From AP-15 sp963845735 (GTDB taxonomy: Bacteria > Pseudomonadota > Alphaproteobacteria > ATCC43930 > CGMCC-115725), in the NCBI GenBank assembly GCA_963845735.1, contig CAWJTR010000011.1, forward strand, positions 186,001 through 250,000: DNA of 64,000 bases, in the 5' to 3' direction. This document shows, one piece after another, positions 62,335 to 64,000 of this stretch. Every line of letters starts with the position of its first letter. The stretch's first letter is position 1. A model generated the notes under the pieces. The model was given only the letters and a program-made list of their open reading frames with translations. It had not been told where the DNA came from and ran no database searches. A program made the position numbers and the translations under genes.

Positions 62335-64000
<1,666 letters not shown>

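Overview
The window reads as a high-GC alphaproteobacterium, most like a Hyphomicrobiales/Rhodospirillales-type soil or freshwater lineage. The evidence is gene content: an acetate kinase / FabI / phosphotransacetylase / DUF3141 cluster, a phosphoketolase with alpha-glucan enzymes, a PrlF-YhaV toxin-antitoxin pair, small secreted proteins of rhizobial type, and the alphaproteobacterial style of the 23S and 5S rRNA sequences at the right end. Species cannot be named from sequence alone.

Layout. 0-7.6 kb: the start of an MHS-type MFS transporter, a minus-strand SsuABC-like ABC operon (its two permease genes look fused by one extra base), a divergent tandem pair of Lin0512-family genes (the first frameshifted), PrlF-YhaV, RidA and a DUF1003 membrane protein. 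7.5-12.9 kb: an accessory block bounded by two near-identical ~76 bp direct repeats, holding two degraded TPR-glycosyltransferase genes and a palindromic intergenic repeat. 12.9-23.8 kb: catabolic and housekeeping genes (deacetylase, enoyl-CoA hydratase, CaiB-type CoA transferase, SRAP, GGCT, class II aldolase), a winged-helix/TPR regulator and an orphan DUF4157 (eCIS-type) protein. 23.3-29 kb: a compact minus-strand operon DUF3141 - pta/ptb - fabI - ackA - hypothetical. 29.6-39.3 kb: DUF2092 pair, SulP transporter, PPK2, a K+ channel, two tandem AraC regulators and a run of five small secreted proteins. 39.6-43.9 kb: an RND efflux pair. 44-54.4 kb: phosphoketolase (xfp), a phosphatase, GlgX, a GH63/MGH1-like glucosidase, a GH13 enzyme and a lipoprotein, packed head to tail. 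54.6-61.1 kb: tRNA-Thr, an orphan CoxL-like subunit, a RecD2 fragment, and a four-gene unit pairing a papain-like cysteine protease with a chagasin-like inhibitor. 61.7-64 kb: tRNA-fMet, 5S and 23S rRNA on the minus strand; at the extreme right edge the 23S gene is interrupted by an intervening sequence carrying the C-terminus of what looks like a four-helix-bundle IVS protein.

How the genes work together. Xfp (44 kb) makes acetyl-phosphate, which AckA and the Pta/Ptb-type enzyme (24-27 kb) can turn into acetate plus ATP or acetyl-CoA. The glucan enzymes beside xfp would supply hexose, and FabI and DUF3141 suggest use of acetyl-CoA for lipid or PHB-like products. PPK2 adds polyphosphate-based nucleotide energy metabolism.

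Caution. At least sixteen otherwise recognisable genes are broken by single-base shifts, most of them one extra base. Many may be consensus errors rather than real pseudogenes; an in-frame stop in one gene, a ~55-codon deletion in another and the repeat-bounded block argue that some decay is real. All assignments are from reading the sequence; no searches were run.
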